Of a DNA stretch of 64,000 nucleotides, positions 16,668 to 25,529 are shown in pieces. The position numbers and the translations under genes were made by a program. The stretch is from the NCBI GenBank assembly GCA_963817515.1, contig CAWFPJ010000023.1:124001-188000 (forward strand), in the 5' to 3' direction. This stretch comes from DATMNI01 sp963817515 (GTDB taxonomy: Bacteria > Acidobacteriota > Terriglobia > Bryobacterales > Bryobacteraceae). The notes below the pieces were generated by a model. It was not told where the DNA came from and searched no databases. It was given only the letters and a program-made list of their open reading frames with translations. Within the stretch, counting starts at the first letter, position 1. Every line of letters begins with the position of its first letter.

Positions 16668-18446
16668 ATGACTACAAGTCCGGGGCTTGCATTCTGTCCA
16701 CCGAGGTTGAGCGCTCTCTGTTGGTTGACCGTTTGTCTGGCAGTATCACAGCCGCGCCTGGCATGGGCGCAGATGAATATGTCCGGCCACACGATGGGTA
16801 CCCAGGATCAGACGCCTCCCGGCGAATTGCCCGCGCCGCGGAAGATGACCGGCATTGGGAACGCCCACATCCAGATCACGGCCACGCCCGAAGCGCAAAT
16901 GTGGTTCGATCAGGGATTGAACCTGCTCCACGATTTTTGGGATTATGAGTCGGCTCGTGCGTTTGAGCAAGCCGTTCGCGTGGATCCGCAATGCGCCATG
17001 TGTTACTGGGGACTATATAAGGCGGAGGGTTTCTACCACGGCACGGCTCAGGGCTACGCCGGTCCGGCGCTGTCCACTGCCGTCAGTCTCAAGGGCCACG
17101 CCAGCAAGCGCGAACGCCTTTACATCGAGGCGAGCGCCGCTACGAAAATGCCGCCGCGAAGAACGCCGGGAGGGGTGCGGCCTTCGCGCAGGAATTGGCG
17201 TTCTTGCGCAAGCTCGTAAAAGAGAATCCGAAAGACACTCAGGCGCGGATTTTCCTGGCCGTGAAGATCGGCGGCAAGGAAGAGCTGGAAATCCTGGAGT
17301 CCATTTTCAAAGAGCATCCTGATGATTCGGCAGCGAATCACTATTACATCCATGCGCTGGAGGCTAGTCCGCACCCTGAGCAGGCACTGCATAGCGCGGA
17401 GATTCTGGCCAGCCTGGCGCCTGCCTCGGGGCACATGGTCCACATGCCGGGCCACATCTTCTTTCGCATGGGCGATTACGCGCGGGCGGAACAAGCGTTT
17501 GCGGCGTCCATGCAGGTGGACGAGCGCTACATGCGGGATCAGCATGTTCAGCCCGACAACGATTGGAATTACGTCCACAACCTGATGTATGCGATCGCCA
17601 ACCTGATGGAGGAAGGCAAACTGAAAGAGGCGACGGCGCTCTCCGTCGAAGCTCACCGGGGCGCGTGGCGAACTGGAGTCCACGCTTTACATTAATTCGG
17701 CGCGGGATTCGATTTCGCGGCTCGATCCCCGCTTGCCGGTGGCGCTTCGAACGGCCGATTGGGCGCAGGTTTCCGAACTATCGAAGGCGAGCGCACCGGC
17801 CGCCGGGCAGCCTAACCTTGCCTTTCTTGCGCGCCAACTTGCCGGCTTTGCCGAGGGCATGCAAGCCGTTGAAGCCCGCGTTCTCGCGAAGGCGGAGGAG
17901 TCGTCAGTCCGATTCGATGCCGAGCTGTGGCGGAAGTCTCAGATGTCGAAGAACCCATCCGCAATGCCAACCATGGCCGCAAACACTAAGCCTCCGGGTC
18001 CGCCAAAGCTGCAACTGATGGCCGATGCACTGCCGCAACCGCTGTTGAGCAGTCTGTCTGTCATGTCGCTGGAACTGCGGGCCTCGCTGCTGACGGCCCA
18101 AGGACAGGCCGCCGAGGCGAAAAGCCTGTTTGCGCAGGCAGCGCAGGCGGAGAAAGCTTTGGGCTATCATGAGCCGCCAAACTACATTCGGCCGGTTGGC
18201 GAGACGGAAGCGGCGGCGATGATGGCTGTCGGCGATTGGGCAGGTGCGCGAACCGCTTATCAACGGGCGCTTGGAGAGCGGCCGCGGTCTGGTCTGGCGC
18301 TCTACGGTATTGCGATGTGCAGCGAAAAGGCCGGCGATCCCCAGGCTGCCGCCAAGGAGTACGCGGACTTTCTGGCGGCCTGGAAGGATGCCGATCCGGC
18401 CCTCGCCCAGGTAACGCACGCACAGACCTACCTCTCCGGACGTTAG
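16668..18446 (+). pseudogene. Exported tetratricopeptide-repeat protein, two compensating frameshifts
   Basis: Three reading frames join into one 592-aa protein. The first (from ATG 16668) has a signal peptide (LTVCLAVSQPRLAWA) and TPR-like text (LNLLHDFWDYESARAFEQAV, CAMCYWGLYKAEG). Near 17133-17138 the sense moves to another frame (RYENAAAKNAGRGAAFAQ, then LAFLRKLVKENPKDTQARI), consistent with one missing base. Near 17657-17661, in a GGGG run, it returns to the first frame (GARGELESTLYINSARDSI), consistent with one extra base, and ends at TAG 18446. Because the shifts cancel exactly and one sits in a homopolymer, sequence error is as likely as real decay. The full-length protein would be a periplasmic TPR scaffold. 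Confidence 0.75.
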
Positions 18447-18571
18447 GCGCTCCCAGGCAAGCTTCGCTCAACTCTACGGCTTTGATATAAAATTACTACT
18501 TTACAGATGTTCGGACCCAAGACAGCGGCCTCCTCGCCGACGAGTTGCATGCCCCTGGAAGGAGTTAACGT

Positions 18572-19201
18572 ATGCAGCCGATTTATCGAGCCCCTCTTGC
18601 CGTGGCTCTGTTTTTCTGTGCCTCGATCTACCCGCGATTGCCGGTGTTGGCTAAGAGTGCCGTCTGCACGACGTGTCCGGTGCCGGGCGTGAACTCTCAG
18701 CAAACAACGAGTCTGGGTACCGCCAAAACGGGTGGCCCATGCAGCACTCACAAAGCCGGAAATGGCTATCCCCTTCCCGATCCAACCTGCACGCCCGGCG
18801 CGTACAATTCGACCGTGACCGCGGCGGTATTTGGTAACAAGAAATTCACAACCCGATGTGTCCGTGACTGTATCACCGACGGCGCGATGAAGAAGACCAC
18901 TTATAAGGCTTATAGCATCAAGCAGAATTCATCGTGCGAGCTCGATCATCTTGTGCCTCTCGAAATGGGAGGCGCGGATACGCTCGACAATATTTGGCCC
19001 CAATGCGGTCAAGCCCCTAACGGCAAGGACTACAAAGCCATCAAAGACCAGATTGAATCCTACCTCGCGATCAAGGTCTTGTTGGGGATGGATCTCGACA
19101 GTGCGCGCAAAGGAATCGCTTCGGACTGGACCCAATATATCGGCGACGCCGAAACGTTCTGCGCCGCCAAAGGTTGCGATATCGCAAAGTATCGCAAGTA
19201 G
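18572..19201 (+). CDS. Secreted cysteine-rich HNH-like nuclease domain protein
   Basis: A 209-aa protein. After a leader ending near LPVLAKS, the mature part has several Cys residues likely to form disulfides (CTTCP, GPCSTH, DPTCTPG, TRCVRDC). The core CELDHLVPLEMGGADTLDNI followed by WPQC is the D-H...N arrangement of HNH endonucleases, where DH supplies the metal ligand and general base. Many bacteria have this short exported HNH family; activity is not proven for most. A GAAGGAG site lies at 18557-18563, well placed for the ATG. It is monocistronic and converges on the cyanophycinase gene. Confidence 0.8.
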   Translation: MQPIYRAPLAVALFFCASIYPRLPVLAKSAVCTTCPVPGVNSQQTTSLGTAKTGGPCSTHKAGNGYPLPDPTCTPGAYNSTVTAAVFGNKKFTTRCVRDCITDGAMKKTTYKAYSIKQNSSCELDHLVPLEMGGADTLDNIWPQCGQAPNGKDYKAIKDQIESYLAIKVLLGMDLDSARKGIASDWTQYIGDAETFCAAKGCDIAKYRK

Positions 19202-19217
19202 AAGCCGGCCCCTCGGC

Positions 19218-20105
19218 CTACTTCGCCGGTATGAGCACAGGCGGAACCAAAACTCCGGTTCCATGTTTTTCGATGGTGCGCGTCTTCATGTTGTACACGT
19301 CGCCTGCCGAAAGCACATAGTAGGGCTTTTCCCATGGCTGATAGACGTGAGTATTATCGTGGATGGCAACCTTCCACTTTCCGATCACTTCAAACCGATC
19401 TCCAGTCACCACGATCGCGGTGCCTTCGGACAGGCCGATTCCAAGTAGATTGGGATACTTCTTGATAACCGGAATAATATCGTCCCATCGGTTGCGAGTA
19501 TTGATGTGCTGATCAATCGCAACCTTGCGGAGGAAGGCGAAGCCGTGTTCGTGTTCCGGTTCCGGTGTCATGACAATCTCGGAACCGGCGATGGCTCCGC
19601 GAACCAGATAGTCGCCTTGAATTGTGGCGCCCGCCGAACTGCCGCCGATGACGCCGCCGCGCTCTAATACCTTGTGAAATTCCCGAAAGGTCAACGTGTT
19701 GGCATAGGAGTCCACAATATTCCACTGCCGTCCCCCGTCAAACCAGACGCCGTTTGCGTCGCGTAAGATCTTGGCGAACTCCTCGGTATCGGCAACTTTC
19801 GGGTCGTGAGTGTGCAGCATCACCACGTTCGTGACTCCCCGCTTCTTCCACGAGGCAAGCACTTGCTCCTCCTTGTACACGCGGATGCTTCCATCCGACG
19901 TCTTGTTGCCGCCCGCGGTAGGGATCACAACAATCTTCGCGCCCAGTCCGCCGGCCCGATTGATGAAGGTCTCGAAGATCCCGGTGCCCACGTCGGAGCC
20001 TCCACCCTGGATCACCAGTGTTCCTTTCGCGGGTCCGTATTCCGGCGCCTGCGCGAAGATGCTTCCTGCAATGATAGTTGCCGCAAGGCTCAGTTTGAGT
20101 TTCAT
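19218..20105 (-). CDS. Exported cyanophycinase-like serine peptidase (family S51)
   Basis: A 295-aa protein with leader MKLKLSLAATIIAGSIFAQA. It reads GTLVIQGGG at the first strand, VVIPTAGG, WFDGGRQW, then the nucleophile elbow GGVIGGSSAGATIQGD (Ser157) and the downstream His in VAIDQHINTRNRW, as in cyanophycinase and Asp-dipeptidase. Cyanophycinases cut the beta-linked Asp-Arg polymer cyanophycin to beta-Asp-Arg; the exported form would act on external polymer or isoaspartyl peptides. The gene lies 39 bp after the TonB receptor at 20145-23057 on the same strand, which suggests the receptor imports the products. A stop-proximal VPPVLIPAK end shows it is full length. Confidence 0.87.
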   Translation of the reverse strand: MKLKLSLAATIIAGSIFAQAPEYGPAKGTLVIQGGGSDVGTGIFETFINRAGGLGAKIVVIPTAGGNKTSDGSIRVYKEEQVLASWKKRGVTNVVMLHTHDPKVADTEEFAKILRDANGVWFDGGRQWNIVDSYANTLTFREFHKVLERGGVIGGSSAGATIQGDYLVRGAIAGSEIVMTPEPEHEHGFAFLRKVAIDQHINTRNRWDDIIPVIKKYPNLLGIGLSEGTAIVVTGDRFEVIGKWKVAIHDNTHVYQPWEKPYYVLSAGDVYNMKTRTIEKHGTGVLVPPVLIPAK

Positions 20106-20144
20106 AAGCTTAAAGAGGAGTATACCTTTCCAATTGACTTTGAT

Positions 20145-23057
20145 TTAGAAGCGCCAGCGCGCCGAGACTTGGGCTGCGCGAGGAGTCTGTATGTTCTGGA
20201 ACCCGCCGTAGTTTGCGCTGTTGATCTGATTGGCATTGCTGAGAGGCTGTTGGCCGGCGCCGCGATTGGTGATGTTGAAAACATCCACCGCCACCTCTAC
20301 GGAGGTACCTTCGCTCAGAGCGAAACTCCGCCCCAGGCGCGTGTTCCATGTGGTCAGCCATGGCGTCCATAACTGTCCGTCCCCCCGGTTCCCGTAGACG
20401 AAGCGGTAAGTGGTGGCCAGGGGATTGGAGACAGTGCGGCCGTCGATCACCATGGTCGCCGGTCCGTATTGCGGGTCGGATGCCGCCAGGTTGGTAGTGA
20501 TTGGTCCGGAAGGGATACCGGACTGCATAGTAAATGTATTCGAGACTCGAACTCTCCACGGCGCCGCCCATGTCAGCCCGGTGCGCCATTGGTGGTGCTG
20601 CCAGCTCCGGTTGCGTGTGTCTGACGTGTAACTGCTGGTAGTGTTACCGCGCACTGTACCGATGCCGGCATCGTTGGCAAAGGCCCCCGGCTGAATAAAC
20701 AAAGCCGGATCGTCCGGCTGCCATGTACCCGCGATGTGTTCGTAAGCCAGCGTATACGTACTGATGAACTGGAGTTTCGCGGACTGCTTCGTCGCCGTGA
20801 ACTCAATGCCTTGATAGACGAACCAGTTCCACTTATTGTTGGTGATCAGGTATACGTTGTTCTGGGTAGGGTCCACCAGGCCGGCCCATACATTGCCGTT
20901 ATAGATCTGGTTGATATCCACCTGGGCCGGACGGTCCTTGTAGTCGCGCGTGATGTAGCTGGCGTCAAAAGTGAAAGCTGCCGGCAGTTGCCGCCGGTAA
21001 CCGGCAACCCACTCCTGCACGTAACCCTGATGCCGCTTGGGGTCGATGCTGCGGTTGGTGGCAACCGCGGACGTGGCGGGGGTGGTGAATACGGTTTCGA
21101 AGCTGCCGTTGAGATCAAGGTCATACTCGTCGCGCTGCGCCGCCGTGCTGGTGCCGGCGTTGCCGAAGTAGCTCGCGTTAGGGATATCGGTAACGCGTCC
21201 CCAGTTGGCGCGAACGATGTTCTTATGGTCCTTCGTCAACGAGTAGGTGCCGCCCACGCGCGGCGCATAGTTCCAGGCATGCGACGTGGTGACGTGGAAC
21301 AGCCAGTCCTGGCTCGACACCCAGTCAGCCCGCAGGCCCGCGGTAACGGTCAGGCGCGCGACGGGCCGCCAGCGATCCTGGAAGTAATATGCGTAGTCGT
21401 TGGCGCCGATATAACTGGTGACCAATCCATTGGTGGCATCCACATAATGGCGATGGAACGGGATCATGCCGGCGGCAGGATTCTTTGGATCCCGCAGCAC
21501 GTCGTCCTCGGAGTTGAAACCGCCGCCATTGGCATAGTACGTCGTCGACTTGGTAGCGGCCTTTGGCTGGAGATAGTAGCCCGTCTGGATTTCGTGCGAT
21601 CCGGCCGCCTTTGCAATGTAATAAGTCACATCGCCGCTGATCGTCGGCTTGTGAGCCGGGCTGACACTGCGCGAGCCCAGATTGTTCAGGGTGGCGAGGT
21701 TGGTGTTGCCCACCAGTTTGCCCGCCGAAAGATTTGTGCCGAGATAGACGTTGATCGAAGGCAGCCTGCCGACGCCGCCAATCGCCGCCAGGCTGTCATT
21801 GCTGCCCTTGTTGTTATACGACAACAGAAAGCGCGACGTCAGCCTGGTGGTCCAGGTGGAGCTGAGCCGCAGCGCATAGGTTCCCCCGCCATACTGGTTA
21901 GTGGCGAAGTTACCGGCATAAGTCTCGCTGTTTCCTCCCTGCGTGCGGCTATCGTATTGCACCAGTGCGAAAAGTCTGTGCTTCTCAGACAGCTGCACGG
22001 TGGAGTTGCCGGCATAAATAAACCCGCGAGCCTGGTTGTCGAAGGGCTTGAACTCCGGATCGGCCATCAATAGACGGGTGAGTTGGGTGTTGGTGCGGCT
22101 GATACCGTCGTTGCGGTCGATGTAACGGCCCGAGGCGAAAAACCATGCCTTGTTCTTCTTGATTGGGCCGCTGAATGAAAAATCCGGCTGCAATGATTCC
22201 GACACTGCGCTGATACCGCCCGGCGTGTTATTCGCATTCCAACTGCGGGGAGAAACCAACAGCGCGGCAGCTCCATGGAAAGCGTTCCCACCGGTGGGCG
22301 TCGCCATATTGATCACCATGCCCATGGCGCTCGGTGACGAGGCATCGGTGGCGCCCGTTTTTATCTGGATATCGCCCAGCGCTTCGGTACTCATGGCTAT
22401 GTAGTTCGATGGCCAGTTCTGCTGAAAGCTGCCGATATCCGCCCCATCAAGCAGCACGGCGTGGTTTTCGTTCTCACTGCCGCGCACGAAGTACACCTGC
22501 CCGCCGTACGCATCCGTAGAAGCGCTGAGAATGCCCGGCGTCAATTGCAGCGTGTCCGACCATTCGCGGCGTCCGGTCAGCGGAAGGTTGCGGACTATCT
22601 CACCGCTGATATCGATGGCCTGCTCCGCGCTCACAGTCTCAAGCAGCGGCGTGTCGCCCGCCGACACCTCGACCGTCTGATTGACATTGCCGACGATAAG
22701 ATCGATATCCATCGCGATGTTCAGACCGGCGCGCACAATTACGCTCTTGCGCTCGAACTTCGAGAAGCCTGCCTTCTCCGCCGTTAGCGTGTAGTCATTG
22801 GCTGGCGGAAGGTCCAGCAGCCGATAGTTGCCTTCCGCGTCTGTCGCAGCATGGAAGGCTCCAGCGACATTGGGGCTGCGTGCCACCACCACCGCGGCCG
22901 CCACAACGGAGCCGGTCGGATCGGCCACGCGGCCCCGGATGCTCCCGCCGGCGGATGTCTGTGCCTGACCGTCGGTCCCGGCCAGGAAGATCCAGGCCAG
23001 CAACAAAAGCGAAAATGCCCTGGTAGACGTGCTATATGGAATACCCGCTATCTGCAT
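20145..23057 (-). CDS. TonB-dependent receptor with carboxypeptidase-regulatory-like domain
   Basis: A 970-aa outer-membrane protein of the Oar-like type typical of Acidobacteria. Leader STSTRAFSLLLLAWIFLAGT; CarboxypepD_reg-like domain SIRGRVADPTGSVVAAAVVV to about residue 110; plug with LPLTGRREWSDTLQLTPGI and VYFVRGSENENHAVLLDGAD; then a long beta barrel ending in the outer-membrane signature VSARWRF. It would import an unknown ligand, powered by TonB. I chose ATG 23057, with GAGGA six bases upstream; ATG 23063 and a longer in-frame start at 23138 are alternatives. The downstream partner is the exported cyanophycinase. Confidence 0.9.
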   Translation of the reverse strand: MQIAGIPYSTSTRAFSLLLLAWIFLAGTDGQAQTSAGGSIRGRVADPTGSVVAAAVVVARSPNVAGAFHAATDAEGNYRLLDLPPANDYTLTAEKAGFSKFERKSVIVRAGLNIAMDIDLIVGNVNQTVEVSAGDTPLLETVSAEQAIDISGEIVRNLPLTGRREWSDTLQLTPGILSASTDAYGGQVYFVRGSENENHAVLLDGADIGSFQQNWPSNYIAMSTEALGDIQIKTGATDASSPSAMGMVINMATPTGGNAFHGAAALLVSPRSWNANNTPGGISAVSESLQPDFSFSGPIKKNKAWFFASGRYIDRNDGISRTNTQLTRLLMADPEFKPFDNQARGFIYAGNSTVQLSEKHRLFALVQYDSRTQGGNSETYAGNFATNQYGGGTYALRLSSTWTTRLTSRFLLSYNNKGSNDSLAAIGGVGRLPSINVYLGTNLSAGKLVGNTNLATLNNLGSRSVSPAHKPTISGDVTYYIAKAAGSHEIQTGYYLQPKAATKSTTYYANGGGFNSEDDVLRDPKNPAAGMIPFHRHYVDATNGLVTSYIGANDYAYYFQDRWRPVARLTVTAGLRADWVSSQDWLFHVTTSHAWNYAPRVGGTYSLTKDHKNIVRANWGRVTDIPNASYFGNAGTSTAAQRDEYDLDLNGSFETVFTTPATSAVATNRSIDPKRHQGYVQEWVAGYRRQLPAAFTFDASYITRDYKDRPAQVDINQIYNGNVWAGLVDPTQNNVYLITNNKWNWFVYQGIEFTATKQSAKLQFISTYTLAYEHIAGTWQPDDPALFIQPGAFANDAGIGTVRGNTTSSYTSDTRNRSWQHHQWRTGLTWAAPWRVRVSNTFTMQSGIPSGPITTNLAASDPQYGPATMVIDGRTVSNPLATTYRFVYGNRGDGQLWTPWLTTWNTRLGRSFALSEGTSVEVAVDVFNITNRGAGQQPLSNANQINSANYGGFQNIQTPRAAQVSARWRF

Positions 23058-23280
23058 GTTCATTCCTCGTGGAGATTTCAACGAACCACGCCTGTCTCTA
23101 GGACCAGGACTTCGCAGCATGGAGTCCGCGCGATTCAAATGGAATTGGAGGTTCGGGCAAGCGTAGCCCGGATATTAGCGACAGTCTAACGGCAGCAACA
23201 ACAGCGGAATTCGCTCGACCCGCGCCATGCAGGAGGCGGGTCTGCGATGACTACAAAATAATTATCCATCAACTTGATAG

Positions 23281-23310
23281 ACAATATCATGATCCGAAAC
23301 TGACAGTCAA
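23281..23310 (-). promoter_or_regulatory. Putative promoter/operator of the TonB receptor-cyanophycinase pair
   Basis: On the minus strand TTGACT (23305-23310) is followed after 18 bp by TATTGT (23281-23286). Overlapping it is the inverted repeat TGATA-gacaa-TATCA at 23275-23289. The 11-mer GATAGACAATA (23276-23286) recurs exactly at 38502-38512. The leader to the start codon would be about 220 nt. The rest of 23058-23369 is AT-rich and holds no gene. Confidence 0.4.
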
Positions 23311-23369
23311 CAAAAATCTAGAAATTTATTTAAAGCTGACCCAACTAACACTCACTCCCACAAAACTTA

Positions 23370-24716
23370 CTAAGTCGAAGGGCACTTACTAAGTGGATGC
23401 ACTGTCTCATCGAAATCGCCTGGCGTCACCGGATCGATCACCAGCCAGCAGAGCGCCCCGGCAGCATAGATCAGCGCCGAGCAGTAGAACGCCACGTTCC
23501 ATGCGTTGCTGCTTACCATGAGCAGGAAGCCCGTGACCGCCGGCGCGACACTGCCGCCGAAGTGCCCCAACATATTCATGAAGCCGCTCACTGTCCCCAC
23601 GCGGTCGCCGCCAATATCCATGGCGGTCGTCCAGGAGATAGGGCCGCTGAATTCCGCGGCGAAGCTGGAAAGGCTCATCGCCGCCATAGCCAGAAGTGGA
23701 TCGCGGATGCCGGTGAACGCCATCAGTAGGGCAGCCGCGCCTCCATATGCCGCGTAGCCAAGCAGCTTTCGAGCGCGCGCGGTGCCTATTTTGCGAGTCA
23801 GAACGGAGAGCGCCCAACCGGCGAACAGACTGCCCAACCCCGCCGAGAACAGCGGCAGACCGGCCGCCAGCGACCCGTTGCGCAGGCTCAGCCCCCGCGC
23901 CTGATAGAGATACTGCGGCAGCCAGGTGATGTAAAAGTAGAAGCCATAGTAATGGCAGAACCACTGGATACCCAACGCCCACACACTACGCGAGCGCACC
24001 AGCTTCCGCCAGGACAGCCCATGCAATTCCGCATGCGACCGGTTGCCTGATGGAGTGCCCGGTTGATTGTCCGTTTGATTCGCCATCTGATTGGCCGGCC
24101 GATCGCGGTACCACCACCAGAACACGGCGGCCCAGACCACGCCCACCGCGCCGAACAACAGAAACACCTGGCGCCAGCCCCAGTAGGCATAAAGCCCCGC
24201 CATCAGCACCGGTGTGACGGCAGCACCCCAGCGGGCCGCCGCGGCTTTGATTCCTTCCGCCGAATTTCGCTGCATCGGCGGTAGCCACGTGCGAAATACA
24301 CGCGCCAGGCCCGGGAAGCAGCCCGATTCGCCAACGCCGAACAGGAGCCGCGTCACCACCATCGAAGGGAAACTCCAGGCCCATCCGGTAGCCGCCGTAA
24401 AGAACGACCACAACAACACCACGCGCGTCAGTAGTTTCCGTGCGCCGTAGCGGTCGCAGAGCCAGCCGCTTGGTATTTCGCACGCGGCATAGGTGAGGCC
24501 GAACGCCGAAAAAATGAGGCCCATCTGCGCCGGTGACAGGTGCAGTTCGCGAACGATGTAAGGCGCCGCCTGGCTGACTGCGGCGCGATCCAGGAAAGAA
24601 AGAAACGCCAGTGAGGCGCCCAAGGCGATAATCTTCCGTCGCGTGCCGGCCGATGCGTAAGGCGCCTGTACGGACGGCGGTGCGGGTTGCGGTGCGGCTT
24701 CGACCGGCCGGATCAT
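23370..24716 (-). CDS. MFS transporter, anion:cation symporter (ACS) type
   Basis: A 448-aa inner-membrane carrier with 12 predicted spans and a central hydrophilic loop rich in Asn/Gln. The signature SFLDRAAVSQAAPYIVREL in span 1, the loop motif GWLCDRYGARK and GVGESGCFPGLARVFRTWLP resemble hexuronate/galactonate/phthalate carriers, which import organic acids with protons. Its start ATG overlaps the stop of the creatininase-like gene in ATGA (24713-24716), so translation is probably coupled. It is the last gene of the run that begins with the TonB receptor at 34868 and would carry the processed substrate across the inner membrane. Confidence 0.9.
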   Translation of the reverse strand: MIRPVEAAPQPAPPSVQAPYASAGTRRKIIALGASLAFLSFLDRAAVSQAAPYIVRELHLSPAQMGLIFSAFGLTYAACEIPSGWLCDRYGARKLLTRVVLLWSFFTAATGWAWSFPSMVVTRLLFGVGESGCFPGLARVFRTWLPPMQRNSAEGIKAAAARWGAAVTPVLMAGLYAYWGWRQVFLLFGAVGVVWAAVFWWWYRDRPANQMANQTDNQPGTPSGNRSHAELHGLSWRKLVRSRSVWALGIQWFCHYYGFYFYITWLPQYLYQARGLSLRNGSLAAGLPLFSAGLGSLFAGWALSVLTRKIGTARARKLLGYAAYGGAAALLMAFTGIRDPLLAMAAMSLSSFAAEFSGPISWTTAMDIGGDRVGTVSGFMNMLGHFGGSVAPAVTGFLLMVSSNAWNVAFYCSALIYAAGALCWLVIDPVTPGDFDETVHPLSKCPST

Positions 24717-25516
24717 TGTCCCGTTGCCGGCGCCGGAGCGTCCAGCAACTGGCGAATCTGTGCCACCGCGTTATCCACCTTTATGTCCGATACCACTTTG
24801 CCAATCTCTGGCGAAGAGCGGCGCGCGTCGCCGCTGATACCGTTCTTGTGACCGGCGTCGCTCACCGCCGTTGCGATCTGGTCCTTGCGAATCCATCCCT
24901 TGTCACCGCCAAGGTACCACAGCTCCGAGGTGTCCTTAATAGAGGCGTGCGAGCCCACGGGAAGATCGTGCTTGGTCAGCCACTGATTAATATCCGTGCC
25001 GGCCTTGGCGTACACATCGGCGCAGTACACCACGCGAATCCCCTTCCCGGCATACTTCGCGTCCAGCTTCTTCGCCACCTCCGCCAGTTCCCTCTGCCCG
25101 CCGCCGTGGTCGCCCATGAGCACAACGTTCTTGAAGCCGTTGACGATCAGTTGCTCCGCCACCTGCTCATTCACTGCGGCGAAGATGGGGCCGGTGAGCC
25201 CGATCGTACCGGGCAGCGCGGCGCTGGCGTTGTTCACCGAATAGGGCAGCACCGGCGCCACGATGGCATTCCCCAGCTTCTCCGCTATTTCACGGCCCAG
25301 CAATTGCGCGACGAATGTATGCGCACCGCTAACGCCTTGCGGACCCCGCTGCTCGGTGCCGCCGTTGAACAGCAGCGCGGTGGTTTTGCCCTGCTCCCCG
25401 ATCGCGCGCTTCAGCTCGGGCCACGTCATCAGCTCGAAATCCACGGTCTTGGTCTGTGCGTAGCCGGCCGCCGCGCAAGCGGCAAGCAGGCAGATGGTCG
25501 ATGTCAAAGTCTTCAT
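24713..25516 (-). CDS. Exported creatininase-family protein with altered metal site
   Basis: A 267-aa protein with leader MKTLTSTICLLAACAAAGYA. The creatininase fold is recognisable: MTWPELKRAI, LFNGGTEQRGPQG, APVLPYSVNN, VVLMGDHGGGQRE and PVGSHASIKDTSELWYL. Creatininases are di-zinc amidohydrolases with ligands from the EQHGPHxPxxTD segment. Here Glu55 is kept, but the next His is Arg57, the Asp position is His66, and the late Glu of HAGExxTS is Asp. His137 of the second motif remains. It may use a single metal or a different chemistry, so creatinine is not implied as substrate. It sits 13 bp after the ankyrin gene and overlaps the MFS gene, a strict operon context. Confidence 0.83.
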   Translation of the reverse strand: MKTLTSTICLLAACAAAGYAQTKTVDFELMTWPELKRAIGEQGKTTALLFNGGTEQRGPQGVSGAHTFVAQLLGREIAEKLGNAIVAPVLPYSVNNASAALPGTIGLTGPIFAAVNEQVAEQLIVNGFKNVVLMGDHGGGQRELAEVAKKLDAKYAGKGIRVVYCADVYAKAGTDINQWLTKHDLPVGSHASIKDTSELWYLGGDKGWIRKDQIATAVSDAGHKNGISGDARRSSPEIGKVVSDIKVDNAVAQIRQLLDAPAPATGQ

Positions 25517-25529
25517 GGCAATCCTTTCT

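Noticed and set aside
20736..22073. A 445-codon plus-strand open frame opposite a TonB receptor
   Set aside because: Arg/Val/Gly-rich composition without domains; a shadow of high-GC coding on the minus strand, which encodes a full receptor.
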